Source of the DNA: an uncultured Oscillospiraceae bacterium
GTDB taxonomy: Bacteria > Bacillota > Clostridia > Oscillospirales > Oscillospiraceae
DNA: 64,000 nt
Reading direction: 5' to 3'
NCBI GenBank assembly: GCA_944385415.1
Contig: CALWXC010000010.1
Coordinates: 1 to 64,000, forward strand
The notes below the pieces were generated by a model. The model saw only the letters and a program-made list of their open reading frames with translations, was not told the origin of the DNA and did not search any database. Shown here piece after piece: positions 17,741-27,102 of this stretch. A program made the translations under genes and the position numbers. Position 1 is the stretch's first letter, and each line of letters starts with the position of its first letter.

Positions 17741-18688
17741 CTATGGTGCGAAATCCCCCGAAATGCCGTCCTTCAACAGATGAAGCGCCGTTTCCAGCGT
17801 TTGACGGGCGTCGGGTTCGTCGGGCTGGACAATCCAGGAGATAGCGGGGTTGCGGCGAAACCACGTCAGCTGCCGTTTGGCGTAGCGGCGGGACTCCTGC
17901 TGGATCTTTGCCATGGCTTCATCCATGGTGATCTCGCCCCGCAGCGCCGCCATGGGTTCCTTATAGCCGATGGCCTGGAGACTGGTGGCCGTGGGCGGTA
18001 CGCCCCGGTCCAGGAGGGCCTGGATTTCCTCCAAAAGACCCTGCTCCATCATCAGTTCCACCCGCCGGTCAATGCGGGCATAGAGGGCGGCGCGGTTTGC
18101 AAAATCCAGGCCAATCCACCGGGCTTCGTAGCGGGGCGGCAGCAGCTGGGTTCGACGATTGTGTTCGGTGATGGTGATGCCGGTTTCCAGATAGACCTCG
18201 GCGGCCCGGATGATGCGCCGGTGGTCTCCGGCGGGAAGCCGCGCATAAGCATCCGGGTCCACGGTGCGTAAAAACTCCCGAATGGGCTCGATGCCTTCCC
18301 GTTCCGCCTGTTCTTCCAGACGGCGGCGGTGGCCCGTGGCGGGACAGGCGAAGGAGCGGCCCAGCAGCAGGCTGTCCAAATACAGCCCCGTGCCGCCGCA
18401 GACAACGGCCCGTTTTCCCCTTGTCAGAATATCCCGGAGGCAGTCGTCGGCCATCTCCACATAGCGGCTGACGGAAAAGTCCTCCGACGGGTCGATGACG
18501 TTCATCATATGGTGGGGAATGCCGTCCATTTCCGCCGCCGTAGGCGTGGCGGTACCGATGTCCATGTGGCGGTAGAGCTGCATGGAATCGCAGGACAGCA
18601 CCTCGCCGTCCAGCGCTTTGGCCAGACCGATGGCCAGACCCGTTTTTCCCGACGCCGTGGGTCCTACCACGGCGATGATATCGTGCAT
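17741..18688 (-). CDS. miaA: tRNA dimethylallyltransferase MiaA
   Basis: A 315-residue enzyme that adds a dimethylallyl group to A37 of tRNAs reading UNN codons. The P-loop GPTASGKT near the N-terminus, DSMQLYRHMDIGTATP, GGTGLYLDSLL and the C-terminal RYAKRQLTWFRRN are diagnostic. The start at 18688 was chosen because a longer frame runs back into mutL without conservation. Its product is the substrate of MiaB, encoded at the head of the same operon. Confidence 0.96.
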   Translation of the reverse strand: MHDIIAVVGPTASGKTGLAIGLAKALDGEVLSCDSMQLYRHMDIGTATPTAAEMDGIPHHMMNVIDPSEDFSVSRYVEMADDCLRDILTRGKRAVVCGGTGLYLDSLLLGRSFACPATGHRRRLEEQAEREGIEPIREFLRTVDPDAYARLPAGDHRRIIRAAEVYLETGITITEHNRRTQLLPPRYEARWIGLDFANRAALYARIDRRVELMMEQGLLEEIQALLDRGVPPTATSLQAIGYKEPMAALRGEITMDEAMAKIQQESRRYAKRQLTWFRRNPAISWIVQPDEPDARQTLETALHLLKDGISGDFAP

Positions 18689-18701
18689 AGGGCGTTCCTC
18701 C

Positions 18702-20639
18702 TTAGCCACGGCCAAACCGACGTTCCAGCTGGCTGCGGGTGACGGTGATGCAGACCGGGCGGCCGTGGGGACAGTGCTGAATGTCGGGCCGGTACAGAAC
18801 CTGGGCAACCAGATCAGCTAACTCGGCATCGGTGGTGTGCCAACCGGCTTTGATGGCGGCTTTACAGGCGATGGAATGGAGAATATGGTCCCGCAGGGCG
18901 GCCGGGTCTGCCCGGCGTCCCTCCGACAAGGCCGTGGCCAGGGATTGCAGGGTGGCTTCGGCCTGTTCCTGGGGCAGATCGGCGGGAATTTGCCGCACCA
19001 TCACGGCGCCGTCGCCAAATTCCTCCACCGTAAAGGCGAACTGCTCCAATAATTCCGCGTTTTCCAGCAACGCCGCCGCCTCCTGGCGGGACACCTCCAC
19101 GGGAATGGGGGTCATCAGCTGCTGGCCCATAATCTGCTGTTCCGAGGCCCGCAGCTTTTCAAACAGCAGCCGTTCATGGGCGGCATGCTTGTCCAGAAAC
19201 AACAGTTCTCCGTTCTGCTCAATGACAATATAGGTGTTCAGGACTTCTCCCACAATGCGGTAATCGGGGACTTCCGGCATGGAAAGGGTTTGCTGTTCCG
19301 GCTCCGCCGGTGCGGGCTCCCGTGCCGTCGGGCTGGTGGGGGAACCGAGTGTAAGCATTTCCGCTTCCGTGGGCAGAAAATCCAGCCGTTCCTCCTCCTG
19401 GGCGTTGGACGGCGTAACGACGGGGGCCGGAGGTGTTACCGGAGCCGCAGCGGGAACCGGCGGTTCCACGGTGCGGGGCGTAAACGCCGCCGTCATGGTC
19501 TCCTTTTTCGGTGTGACCTTGGGGGCATCGGCCACGGCCTGGGCAAACTCCCGGAACTGAGACGTGTCCATGGTTTTGAAAAAGTCCTGTTTCGGTTGAG
19601 GTGCGGCGGTGGGGGCCGGGTCCTTGGCCAATTTCAATTCGGGCCGGTCCACCGCATGGGACAAGGCCCCCAACACGCCGTAGTGGACGGCGTCGAAGAC
19701 GGCCCGTTCCGACAGGAACCGGACCTCTGTTTTGGCCGGATGCACATTGACGTCCACCAGATGGGGCGGCAAATCCAGATGGAGCACGCAGCAGGGGAAC
19801 CGGCCCTGCATCATCTGATTTTGGTAGGCTTGCTCCAGGGCCGAGGTCAGCAGCTTGGATTTGACGGGCCGCCCGCCGACGAAAAAGTGCTGGCCGGACC
19901 GGTTGCCCCGGGTGGCTGTGGGCTTGCCCACAAAGCCCCGGAGGGTATAGTGCTCCCAATGGCTGTCCACCGGCACCAGTCCGGCGGAAAACTGCCGCCC
20001 ATAGACGCAATAGACGGCGCTGCGCAGGTCTCCGTCTCCGGGGGTGCTGAGCAGTTCCTGGCCGTCCTTCAAAAAGCGGATGGAAACGTCGGGATGGGAA
20101 AGGGCCTGCCGCTGGACGGCGGCGAAGACGTGGGAGCTTTCGGTGGCGTCGGATTTCATAAATTTCATCCGGGCCGGGGTGTTGTAGAAGAGGTCCCGGA
20201 CGAGAATGGTGGTGCCGTCGGGGCATCCGGCTTCAGTGTGTTCCGTAACCTGTCCACCCTCCAGATGGAGGGCCGTACCGGAGGCCGCACCGGTGAGCCG
20301 GGTCAAAAGATCAATGCGGCTGACGCTGGCAATGGCCGCCAAGGCTTCGCCCCGGAATCCCATGGTTACAATGGACGAAAGATCGTCGGCACAGCGTAGT
20401 TTGCTGGTGGCGTGGCGGAGGAAGGCCGTCTCTGCATCATCGGGGTCCATGCCGCAGCCGTCGTCGGTGACGCGCAGAAAAGTCATGCCGCCGTTTTGAA
20501 TCTCCACCGTAATGTGTTTGGCTCCGGCGTCCACGGCGTTTTCCAGCAGCTCCTTGACGACGCTGGCCGGACGCTCCACCACCTCGCCGGCGGCGATCAA
20601 GTCGGCCACGTGGGCCGACAGCTGTTGAATGACTGCCAT
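18702..20639 (-). CDS. mutL: DNA mismatch repair protein MutL
   Basis: A 645-residue protein with an N-terminal GHKL ATPase (NAVDAGA, DDGCGMDP, TMGFRGEALA), a transducer domain, a Pro/Ala-rich linker (about 350-450) and a C-terminal dimer/endonuclease domain. The nuclease metal motif reads DKHAAHERLLFE (a DQHAxxE variant with Gln to Lys), and the CPHGRP motif is present near the end. This implies a nicking MutL, consistent with the absence of MutH in this phylum. ATG at 20639 is 4 bp after the CPBP stop. Confidence 0.95.
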   Translation of the reverse strand: MAVIQQLSAHVADLIAAGEVVERPASVVKELLENAVDAGAKHITVEIQNGGMTFLRVTDDGCGMDPDDAETAFLRHATSKLRCADDLSSIVTMGFRGEALAAIASVSRIDLLTRLTGAASGTALHLEGGQVTEHTEAGCPDGTTILVRDLFYNTPARMKFMKSDATESSHVFAAVQRQALSHPDVSIRFLKDGQELLSTPGDGDLRSAVYCVYGRQFSAGLVPVDSHWEHYTLRGFVGKPTATRGNRSGQHFFVGGRPVKSKLLTSALEQAYQNQMMQGRFPCCVLHLDLPPHLVDVNVHPAKTEVRFLSERAVFDAVHYGVLGALSHAVDRPELKLAKDPAPTAAPQPKQDFFKTMDTSQFREFAQAVADAPKVTPKKETMTAAFTPRTVEPPVPAAAPVTPPAPVVTPSNAQEEERLDFLPTEAEMLTLGSPTSPTAREPAPAEPEQQTLSMPEVPDYRIVGEVLNTYIVIEQNGELLFLDKHAAHERLLFEKLRASEQQIMGQQLMTPIPVEVSRQEAAALLENAELLEQFAFTVEEFGDGAVMVRQIPADLPQEQAEATLQSLATALSEGRRADPAALRDHILHSIACKAAIKAGWHTTDAELADLVAQVLYRPDIQHCPHGRPVCITVTRSQLERRFGRG

Positions 20640-20643
20640 AGAA

Positions 20644-21363
20644 TCAACCCAATCCTTCCAGTTGCAGGAGTCCCACGCCAATGCCGTTGAGAATGGCATG
20701 GAGTGTCATGGAGGCCCAGATGGAATCCGCCTTGGAATAGGTCCAGGCCAGGGCGATGCCGCCGGGGAAATATCCGATGGCCGACAAAATCGCGGCGTTC
20801 CACCCGATTTGGGGGAGATAGCTTGCCACATGGATCACCGCAAAGAGCACCACAGAGACGATATAGGCAACCAGCGGATGAAGGCGGCGCAGATTGCCGA
20901 AGATTACACCCCGGAAGAGGATTTCTTCTGTGAAGGGTGCCAGTACCACAATGGAGATGGCCATGGCGGTAAATTTCGCGTTGATCAGACTGTCAACGTA
21001 AGTATCGTTGGGGCTGGACGATGAGAGGGAAAACAGTTCAAAGACAAATCCCTGGAGCCACGTCAACGCGTAATACAACGCAAAGCCCAGGACCACAGCC
21101 TGCAGAAACGGCCAGAATTTCCACCGCCCCGTGGGGAGGGAGGCCAGGAGCCAACGGCGGAACATCAGGGCCAGAAAGAGAAAATTCAGTGCAAAATACC
21201 ACAGGTTGGCCGTCACGTCTGTGGGTTGGACGTTCAGCAGGCCGAAAACCAGATTCAGGCCCAGGGACAGGCCGATCAGGTAGATGGGAAGATAGATGAC
21301 ACCGCAGATGATCTCCAAGCGGGTCATGGAGGGGCCGGGAACGCTGTGTTTCATCACTGCCAT
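20644..21363 (-). CDS. CPBP-family intramembrane glutamic endopeptidase
   Basis: A 239-residue membrane protein with about seven to eight helices. The CPBP (Abi/Rce1-like) motifs are present: EEILFRG near residue 168, the FAVIHV segment, and HAILN near the C-terminus, which supply the catalytic Glu and His. Bacterial members cleave membrane substrates, or protect against peptides in some bacteriocin loci. It sits inside the mutS-mutL operon with tight spacing at both ends, an uncommon guest between two repair genes. Confidence 0.85.
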   Translation of the reverse strand: MAVMKHSVPGPSMTRLEIICGVIYLPIYLIGLSLGLNLVFGLLNVQPTDVTANLWYFALNFLFLALMFRRWLLASLPTGRWKFWPFLQAVVLGFALYYALTWLQGFVFELFSLSSSSPNDTYVDSLINAKFTAMAISIVVLAPFTEEILFRGVIFGNLRRLHPLVAYIVSVVLFAVIHVASYLPQIGWNAAILSAIGYFPGGIALAWTYSKADSIWASMTLHAILNGIGVGLLQLEGLG

Positions 21364-21382
21364 AGAGGATTCCTTTCTGCCG

Positions 21383-24010
21383 TTATACGCCTTTTTCAGC
21401 CAGCTGTTTCAGCTGGTACAGAGCGTTGAGGGCTTCAATGGGGGTCATGGTCTCCACGGTCATGGACTGGAGCTTTTGCCGCAGCTCGCTGCCGGTCATG
21501 TCCATCAGCGACACCTGATCGTCCATGGACGGTGCGGCGGCGGGAGCGGGGGACGGCGCACCATCACCCGCTTCCAGCTGGTGCAGCAGCTGCCGGGCCC
21601 GGCGGATCACCGAATCAGGCAGTCCGGCCATTTTGGCAACGTCCACACCGAAGGAGTCATCAGCCCCGCCGGGGACGATTTTCCGCAGGAAAATTACTTC
21701 ATCCTGCTTCTTTTTCACGGCGATATTGTAGTTCTTCACGCCCTGGAGCTCCTGCTCCATGACGGTCAGTTCGTGGTAATGGGTGGCAAACAGGGTTTTT
21801 GCCCCCAGCTTTTTCCGGTCCGCCGTGTGTTCCAGAACAGCCCGGGCAATGGCCATGCCGTCAAAGGTGGAGGTGCCCCGCCCGATTTCGTCGAGAATCA
21901 GCAGGGAGCGGGGCGTTGCGTTGCGGAGAATCTCCGCCACCTCCGTCATCTCCACCATAAAGGTGGACTGGCCCGAGGACAGGTCATCCGACGCGCCGAT
22001 GCGGGTAAACAGCCGGTCCACAATGCCGATGCGGGCCGATTTGGCCGGGACAAAGCTGCCCATCTGAGCCATGAGGACCATGAGGGCCACCTGGCGCATA
22101 TAGGTGGATTTACCGGCCATGTTGGGACCGGTGAGTATGGCCACATTGTCGCCGCCGACGCCCAGGGTGGTATCGTTGGCCACGAACAGACTGCCTTCCA
22201 GCATCTGCTCCACCACCGGATGGCGTCCGTCCTTGATGACAATTTCGCCGGACAGGTCCACTTCGGGACGGCAGTAGTGGTTGTGGACGGCCACATGGGC
22301 CAGATTGGACAGCACATCGGCGGTGGCCACGGCGCCTGCTGTCAGACGGACCCGGTCGGCCTGGCTCGCCAGCCACTCCCGAACCTCATTGAACAACTCA
22401 TATTCCAGAGAGGTGATACGGTCCTTGGCTGTGAGGATGGTGTTTTCCAGTTCCTTTAATTCAGGGGTGATGTAGCGCTCGCAGTTGGTCAGGGTCTGCT
22501 TACGGATGTAATGGGCCGGAGCCTGTTCGCTGAGGCTCTTGGAAATTTCAATATAATACCCGAATACCCGGTTGTAGCCCACTTTCAGCGTCTTGATGCC
22601 CGTCAGTTCCTTTTCCCGGGCCTCGATTTCGGCCATGGCGCCGTTGCCGCCGGACAGAATATCCCGCAGCCGGTCAGCCTCCTCGCTGTAGCCGGGGCGG
22701 ATCAGCTTGCCCTCCCGGACTGTAAAGGGGGGATCGTCCACAATGGCCCGGTCAATGCGGGCTTTCAAATCGGAAAGGTCGTCCAGCTGTTCGGCCAGGG
22801 TCCGGGCCATGGAGGAATCCAGTTGGCTCAGGGCGTGTTTCAATTCCGGCAGACAGGCGCAGCCATTGGACAGGGACAGCAAATCCCGGCCATTGGCCGT
22901 GCCGTTGACAATGCGGGCCATGACCCGTTCAAAATCCGAGACCTCCCGCAGCAGCTGCCGCAGTTCTTCCCGGTCCACGGTCTTCTGCACCAGTTCTTCC
23001 ACGGCGGACAGCCGTTTGCCAATAAGGGCCGGGGACAGGAGGGGCTTTTCCAACCAGCTCCGCAGGAGCCGCCCGCCCAGGGCGGTGACGGTTTTATCGA
23101 GGACCCATAAGAGACTACCCCGCTTTTCCTTGGAGCGCAATGTTTCTGTCAATTCCAGATTGCGGATGGCCGTCAGGTCCAGTTCCAGGAACCGGCCCGA
23201 CAGATAGTAATCCATGGCCCGGATATGGCCCAGTTCCGACTTCTGCACCCGGTGGAGGGTGGCCAGTAGGGCACCAGCGGCGCAGACCACCGTGGGAACG
23301 GCTTCCAGCCCCAGTGCAGCCAAGCTCTGCCGGAACTGCTGTTCCACCACGGCGGTGGCGGCATCCAGGACAAAGAGGGCGTCGTCGCCCCGGTCCACAC
23401 AGCAGTGCAGGCGGCTTTTCAGGGCTTCGGGCAGCAATGTCACATCGTCGGCCTCGCCGCCCAGCAGCAATTCGGAGGGGGAGAAGCGGGCCAGCTCATT
23501 GATGGTTTGTTCCACGGCATGGGGACCGGAGAGACAGGTGGCGTAGAAGGTACCGGTGGACACGTCGCAGAAGCATAAACCGAAGATACCGTCCCGGCCA
23601 TAGGCACAGGCAAAATAGTTGTTGCGCCGTTCGTCCAGCATGGAGCTTTCGGTGACGGTGCCGGGGGTGACAATGCGGGTGATGTCCCGTTTGACCAGAC
23701 CTTTGGCCGTGGCCGGGTCCTCCATCTGCTCACAGATGGCAACCTTATAGCCTTTGGACACCAGGCGGGCAATGTAGCCCTCGCTGGAGTGGTAGGGAAT
23801 GCCGCACATGGGAATCCGGTTGGGATCGTCCTTGGCTTTGGTGCGGTCCCGGCTGGTGAGGGTCAAGTCCAGCTCCCGGGCAGCGGTGCGGGCGTCTTCG
23901 TCAAACATCTCATAAAAGTCGCCGAGACGGAAAAAGAGAATGCAGTCCGGATGATCGTTTTTGATCTGCCGGTATTGCTGCATCATGGGGGTCAGTTGCT
24001 GCTGGGCCAT
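21383..24010 (-). CDS. mutS: DNA mismatch repair protein MutS
   Basis: An 875-residue mismatch-recognition ATPase. The N-terminal motif around residues 5-45 contains FFRLGDFYEMF with the mismatch-wedging Phe. The connector, lever and clamp domains follow, then the C-terminal ATPase with Walker A GPNMAGKSTYMRQ, DEIGRGTSTFDG and the ATHYHEL switch. The start ATG at 24010 has GGAGG upstream; the frame is open further but lacks conservation. It is transcribed with miaB in front and mutL behind the CPBP gene. Confidence 0.97.
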   Translation of the reverse strand: MAQQQLTPMMQQYRQIKNDHPDCILFFRLGDFYEMFDEDARTAARELDLTLTSRDRTKAKDDPNRIPMCGIPYHSSEGYIARLVSKGYKVAICEQMEDPATAKGLVKRDITRIVTPGTVTESSMLDERRNNYFACAYGRDGIFGLCFCDVSTGTFYATCLSGPHAVEQTINELARFSPSELLLGGEADDVTLLPEALKSRLHCCVDRGDDALFVLDAATAVVEQQFRQSLAALGLEAVPTVVCAAGALLATLHRVQKSELGHIRAMDYYLSGRFLELDLTAIRNLELTETLRSKEKRGSLLWVLDKTVTALGGRLLRSWLEKPLLSPALIGKRLSAVEELVQKTVDREELRQLLREVSDFERVMARIVNGTANGRDLLSLSNGCACLPELKHALSQLDSSMARTLAEQLDDLSDLKARIDRAIVDDPPFTVREGKLIRPGYSEEADRLRDILSGGNGAMAEIEAREKELTGIKTLKVGYNRVFGYYIEISKSLSEQAPAHYIRKQTLTNCERYITPELKELENTILTAKDRITSLEYELFNEVREWLASQADRVRLTAGAVATADVLSNLAHVAVHNHYCRPEVDLSGEIVIKDGRHPVVEQMLEGSLFVANDTTLGVGGDNVAILTGPNMAGKSTYMRQVALMVLMAQMGSFVPAKSARIGIVDRLFTRIGASDDLSSGQSTFMVEMTEVAEILRNATPRSLLILDEIGRGTSTFDGMAIARAVLEHTADRKKLGAKTLFATHYHELTVMEQELQGVKNYNIAVKKKQDEVIFLRKIVPGGADDSFGVDVAKMAGLPDSVIRRARQLLHQLEAGDGAPSPAPAAAPSMDDQVSLMDMTGSELRQKLQSMTVETMTPIEALNALYQLKQLAEKGV

Positions 24011-24112
24011 GTAGCGGCCTCCTTTGTTTGGATGGAATGATTGCAAGCGGTATCGTATGCGATACAATGCAGGGCGGGAGCAAACCCTCGCCCTATACAA
24101 TGCGTTCGGGAT

Positions 24113-25516
24113 TTACAGCTTTCCCAGGAGGGACCAGGTATTGGCGCCGGTGATGGTGGCATCGGTATACTGACCGATCAGGTCCTCTGTGCCGTTTTCC
24201 AGGCGGACCAGGCGGTTGCCGCCGGTACGGGCCGTTAAAACACCGTCTTCGACGCCGTCCACCAGGACCCGGACGGTCTTACCGACATATGCTCCATGCT
24301 TCTCCTCGGAAATGCGGTTCTGGGCCGCGCACAGCCGGTCAAACCGGGCCAGTTTCTCCTGGCGGGTGGCCGGGTCCGGCATCTTTGCCGCCGGGGTGCC
24401 GGTGCGGGGGGAATAGATAAAGGTAAACAGGGCGTCGTACCGGACGCGCTCCACCAGCTTTAAGGTATCTTCAAATTCCTCGTCGGTCTCGCCGGGGAAT
24501 CCCACAATGACGTCGGAGGTCAAAACGATATCGGGCATGACGGAGCGGGCGTAATCCACCAATTCCAGATACTGCGCCGCCGTATAGCGGCGGTTCATTT
24601 CTTTTAAAACCCGGTCATTGCCCGCCTGGAAGGGCAAATGGATATGGCGGGCAATTTTGGGATACTTGGCCATGGTGTCAAACAGCTTTTTTGTGGCGTC
24701 CTTGGGGTGGCTGGTCATGAACCGAAGCAGGAACTCGCCGGGCAGCTGGGCCAATTCCGCCAGCAGGTCCGCAAAGTCCACGCCGCAGTCGAGGTCCTTG
24801 CCGTAGGAGTTGACGTTCTGACCCAACAGGGTGATGTCCCGGCAGCCGCTTTCCACCAGCTCCTTTACCTCGGCAATGACATCCTCGGGCTTGCGGCTCC
24901 GCTCCCGGCCCCGGACATAGGGTACGATACAATAGGTACAGAAGTTGTTGCAGCCGTACATGATGCTGACCCAGGCTTTGAAGGCGCTGGAGCGCACCAC
25001 CGGCAGACCCTCGGCAATGGAACCAGCCTCATCCTCCGTGGCAAAGACGCGTTTCCCGGTGTCCAGGACCCGATACAGCAGGGAAGGGAACTCCCACAGG
25101 TGATGGGTGGAAAAGACGCCGTCCACATGGACGTAGCTCTTTCGGATTTTTTCCGCCACGGCAGGCTCGCCCATCATGCAGCCGCAGAGGAAAATCTTCT
25201 GGCCCGGATGGCGGCGCTTGGTGTGGACCAGCGCGCCTACATTGCCCAGAACCCGCTGCTCCGCGTGCTCCCGGACGGCGCAGGTGTTGATGACAATGAC
25301 GTCGGCCCCTTCCTCGCTGTCCTGCATGGTGTAGCCGCATTGCTCCAGCATACCGCGGATGCGTTCGGAATCGGCTTCGTTCTGTTGACAGCCGTAGGTG
25401 TCCACAAAGGCCGTAGGCACAACGCCGGAAGATTCCCAGCGCTGGCGAATGCGGCCGCAGAATTCCTGCTGCTGGCGCAGCTGTTCCGATGAGATCACAG
25501 TGGTCTTACGTTCCAA
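24113..25516 (-). CDS. miaB: tRNA-2-methylthio-N6-dimethylallyladenosine synthase MiaB
   Basis: A 467-residue radical-SAM methylthiotransferase that adds the methylthio group to i6A37 of tRNA. The UPF0004 domain carries its three cluster cysteines (DTYGCQQNEADSE, NTCAVREHAE, FLCGCMMGE), the radical SAM motif is CNNFCTYC, and a TRAM domain ends the protein. The start is an unusual TTG at 25516 with GGGAGG 9 nt ahead. It heads a ten-gene operon that also contains miaA, so both enzymes of this modification share one transcript. Confidence 0.96.
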   Translation of the reverse strand: MERKTTVISSEQLRQQQEFCGRIRQRWESSGVVPTAFVDTYGCQQNEADSERIRGMLEQCGYTMQDSEEGADVIVINTCAVREHAEQRVLGNVGALVHTKRRHPGQKIFLCGCMMGEPAVAEKIRKSYVHVDGVFSTHHLWEFPSLLYRVLDTGKRVFATEDEAGSIAEGLPVVRSSAFKAWVSIMYGCNNFCTYCIVPYVRGRERSRKPEDVIAEVKELVESGCRDITLLGQNVNSYGKDLDCGVDFADLLAELAQLPGEFLLRFMTSHPKDATKKLFDTMAKYPKIARHIHLPFQAGNDRVLKEMNRRYTAAQYLELVDYARSVMPDIVLTSDVIVGFPGETDEEFEDTLKLVERVRYDALFTFIYSPRTGTPAAKMPDPATRQEKLARFDRLCAAQNRISEEKHGAYVGKTVRVLVDGVEDGVLTARTGGNRLVRLENGTEDLIGQYTDATITGANTWSLLGKL

Positions 25517-25553
25517 GGGGGTATTCCTCCCATTATCATTTAAATATCATTTT

Positions 25554-25582
25554 ATTTTACCAGTTTTCCGCGGCGTTTGCAA
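25554..25582 (-). promoter_or_regulatory. Promoter of the miaB-divIVA operon
   Basis: On the minus strand TTGCAA (25577-25582), a 17-bp spacer and TAAAAT (25554-25559) precede the miaB start. It is divergent from the promoter of the next gene. Confidence 0.7.
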
Positions 25583-25624
25583 GGGCGGCAAAGGGGAGAA
25601 ATCGGAAAGAAAAACTTCACAATT

Positions 25625-25653
25625 TTGCAATATCCTCGCAAAAATTCTATGAT
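25625..25653 (+). promoter_or_regulatory. Promoter for the TIM-barrel gene
   Basis: TTGCAA (25625-25630), a 17-bp spacer and TATGAT (25648-25653), divergent from the miaB promoter across a 190-bp AT-rich intergenic region. Confidence 0.7.
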
Positions 25654-25706
25654 ATGATAAGAAAAATCCACAGCTGTACAGCGTGATCCGGAAAGGGTGA
25701 GCAACC

Positions 25707-26396
25707 ATGAAAACATTTCCTACACCGGTGGAAGGCGCTCTGCGCCGTGTGACCCTCAAGGTGCCCGAGTGCATTCGCGACTGCTCCGGTATTCTGGTTT
25801 TCGGCAAGCGGATCAAGTCCCTGGTCTTCACCACCGACGTCAGCATTATCCGCAATGTCAACGCCGACGCCGTCATTGCCGTCTATCCCTTTACGCCCCA
25901 GCCCATCATCACCCAGGCCCTGATGCTGGCCGCCGATATTCCGGTGTTTGTGGGCGTAGGCGGCGGCCTGACCCAGGGCCCCAGAGTGGTGAACCTGGCC
26001 ATGTTCGCCGAGATGCAGGGCGCCATGGGCGTGGTGGTCAACGCGCCCACCACCAACCAGGTCATTGCCGAGGCGGCCCAGACCATCGATATTCCCGTGG
26101 TGGTCACCGTGGCCCGGGCCGACGAGGATTTCGAGGGCCGTATGGAGGCTGGAGCCAGCATTTTCAACGTCTCCGCCGCCGCTCATACGCCGGAGGTGGT
26201 CCGCACCATCCGGGAGCGGTTTCCCCATGTGCCCATCATCGCCACCGGCGGCGCCCATGAGGATTCCATCCGCCGGACCATTGAAGCCGGCGCCAACGCC
26301 ATCACCTGGACGCCGCCCTCCTGCGGCGAGATTTTCAAGGACATCATGACGGCGTATCGGGAGGGGCGGGGCTATGATTCGGTCCATCGAGACTGA
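25707..26396 (+). CDS. Predicted (beta/alpha)8-barrel protein, unknown substrate
   Basis: A 229-residue cytoplasmic protein. The repeating beta-strand/glycine pattern (PVFVGVGGGLTQGP, GVVVNAPTTNQV, PVVVTVARADEDF, PIIATGGAHEDSIRRTIEAGANAITWTPP) is that of a TIM barrel with a C-terminal phosphate-binding loop, as in HisA/HisF or aldolase-like families. No family-specific catalytic set can be named, so I call only the fold. It has its own promoter and is followed by the Rrf2 regulator. Conservation of the glycine loops suggests an active enzyme acting on a phosphorylated small molecule; this is inference. Confidence 0.75.
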   Translation: MKTFPTPVEGALRRVTLKVPECIRDCSGILVFGKRIKSLVFTTDVSIIRNVNADAVIAVYPFTPQPIITQALMLAADIPVFVGVGGGLTQGPRVVNLAMFAEMQGAMGVVVNAPTTNQVIAEAAQTIDIPVVVTVARADEDFEGRMEAGASIFNVSAAAHTPEVVRTIRERFPHVPIIATGGAHEDSIRRTIEAGANAITWTPPSCGEIFKDIMTAYREGRGYDSVHRD

Positions 26397-26446
26397 ATCC
26401 ATAGGAAAAAACATATGCAAAACATAGGTATTTTTATAGCCACCAC

Positions 26447-26475
26447 TTGCGAGCCGAGCATTCCTATTGTATAAT
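26447..26475 (+). promoter_or_regulatory. Promoter for the Rrf2-family regulator
   Basis: TTGCGA (26447-26452), a 17-bp spacer and consensus TATAAT (26470-26475), 26 bp upstream of the start codon. Confidence 0.75.
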
Positions 26476-26500
26476 GGGGATAACTTGGGAGGTGTTGACC

Positions 26501-26932
26501 ATGAAGATATCCACCAAGGGCCGCTACGCCCTGCGCATTATGATTGATCTGGCCCAGCATCCGGGCGAGGACGCCGTTTCCTTGCGGGATATTGCCGAAC
26601 GGCAGGAGGTTTCAGCCAAGTACCTGGAGCTGATTGTCTCCGTGCTTAACAAGGCGGGGTTTGTCAACAGTACCCGCGGCAAGTCCGGCGGCTACCGCCT
26701 GTCCCGCAAGCCGGAGGAATATACTGTGGGGTCCATCCTGAAGTTGACAGAGGGTTCTCTGTCACCTGTGGCCTGTCTGGAAAACCGCCGCTGCACCTGC
26801 AGCCGTGCTACCCGCTGCGAGACACTGCCCCTGTGGCTCCACCTGGACCACTTGATTGACGACTATCTGGAAAGTGTTACCTTACGGGATCTGGTGGACC
26901 AGACCATTGCATCGGAATTGAAAGAGCCCTGA
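26501..26932 (+). CDS. Rrf2-family regulator, IscR-like
   Basis: A 143-residue winged-helix regulator. The N-terminus STKGRYALRIMIDLA and the recognition region (SLRDIAERQEVSAKYLELIV, GKSGGYRLSRKPEEY) are typical of Rrf2 proteins. A cysteine-rich loop with spacing C-x5-C-x-C-x5-C around residues 90-105 could bind an Fe-S cluster as IscR does. GGGAGG lies ahead of ATG 26501. In many Clostridia this gene directly precedes nifS-nifU; here those genes start 3.4 kb further on, but a role in controlling Fe-S assembly remains the best guess. Confidence 0.88.
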   Translation: MKISTKGRYALRIMIDLAQHPGEDAVSLRDIAERQEVSAKYLELIVSVLNKAGFVNSTRGKSGGYRLSRKPEEYTVGSILKLTEGSLSPVACLENRRCTCSRATRCETLPLWLHLDHLIDDYLESVTLRDLVDQTIASELKEP

Positions 26933-26940
26933 ATATTTAC

Positions 26941-26977
26941 AGAGGGGGAGCGCTGTCCGCGACAGCGCTCCCCCTCT
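26941..26977 (+). terminator. 17-bp perfect hairpin after the Rrf2 gene
   Basis: Arms 26941-26957 and 26961-26977 pair over 17 bp with a 3-nt CGC loop, starting 9 nt after the stop codon. There is no T-run, so termination may be weak or need a factor; it could instead be a stability element. Confidence 0.6.
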
Positions 26978-27102
26978 GCTATGCGATAAGTATTGACTAT
27001 GGAGGTTCGACAAAGCAGAAAATGCTTATGCCTTTCTGAAAACCGGCGGTCCAATCAGTTGCTTTCCGCGCAAGATGTCTACATTTTATTGTGCAGCATC
27101 TC

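Noticed and set aside
26447..26500. Longer N-terminus for the Rrf2 regulator
   Set aside because: It would start inside the -35 box; the conserved N-terminus and the GGGAGG site fit ATG 26501.
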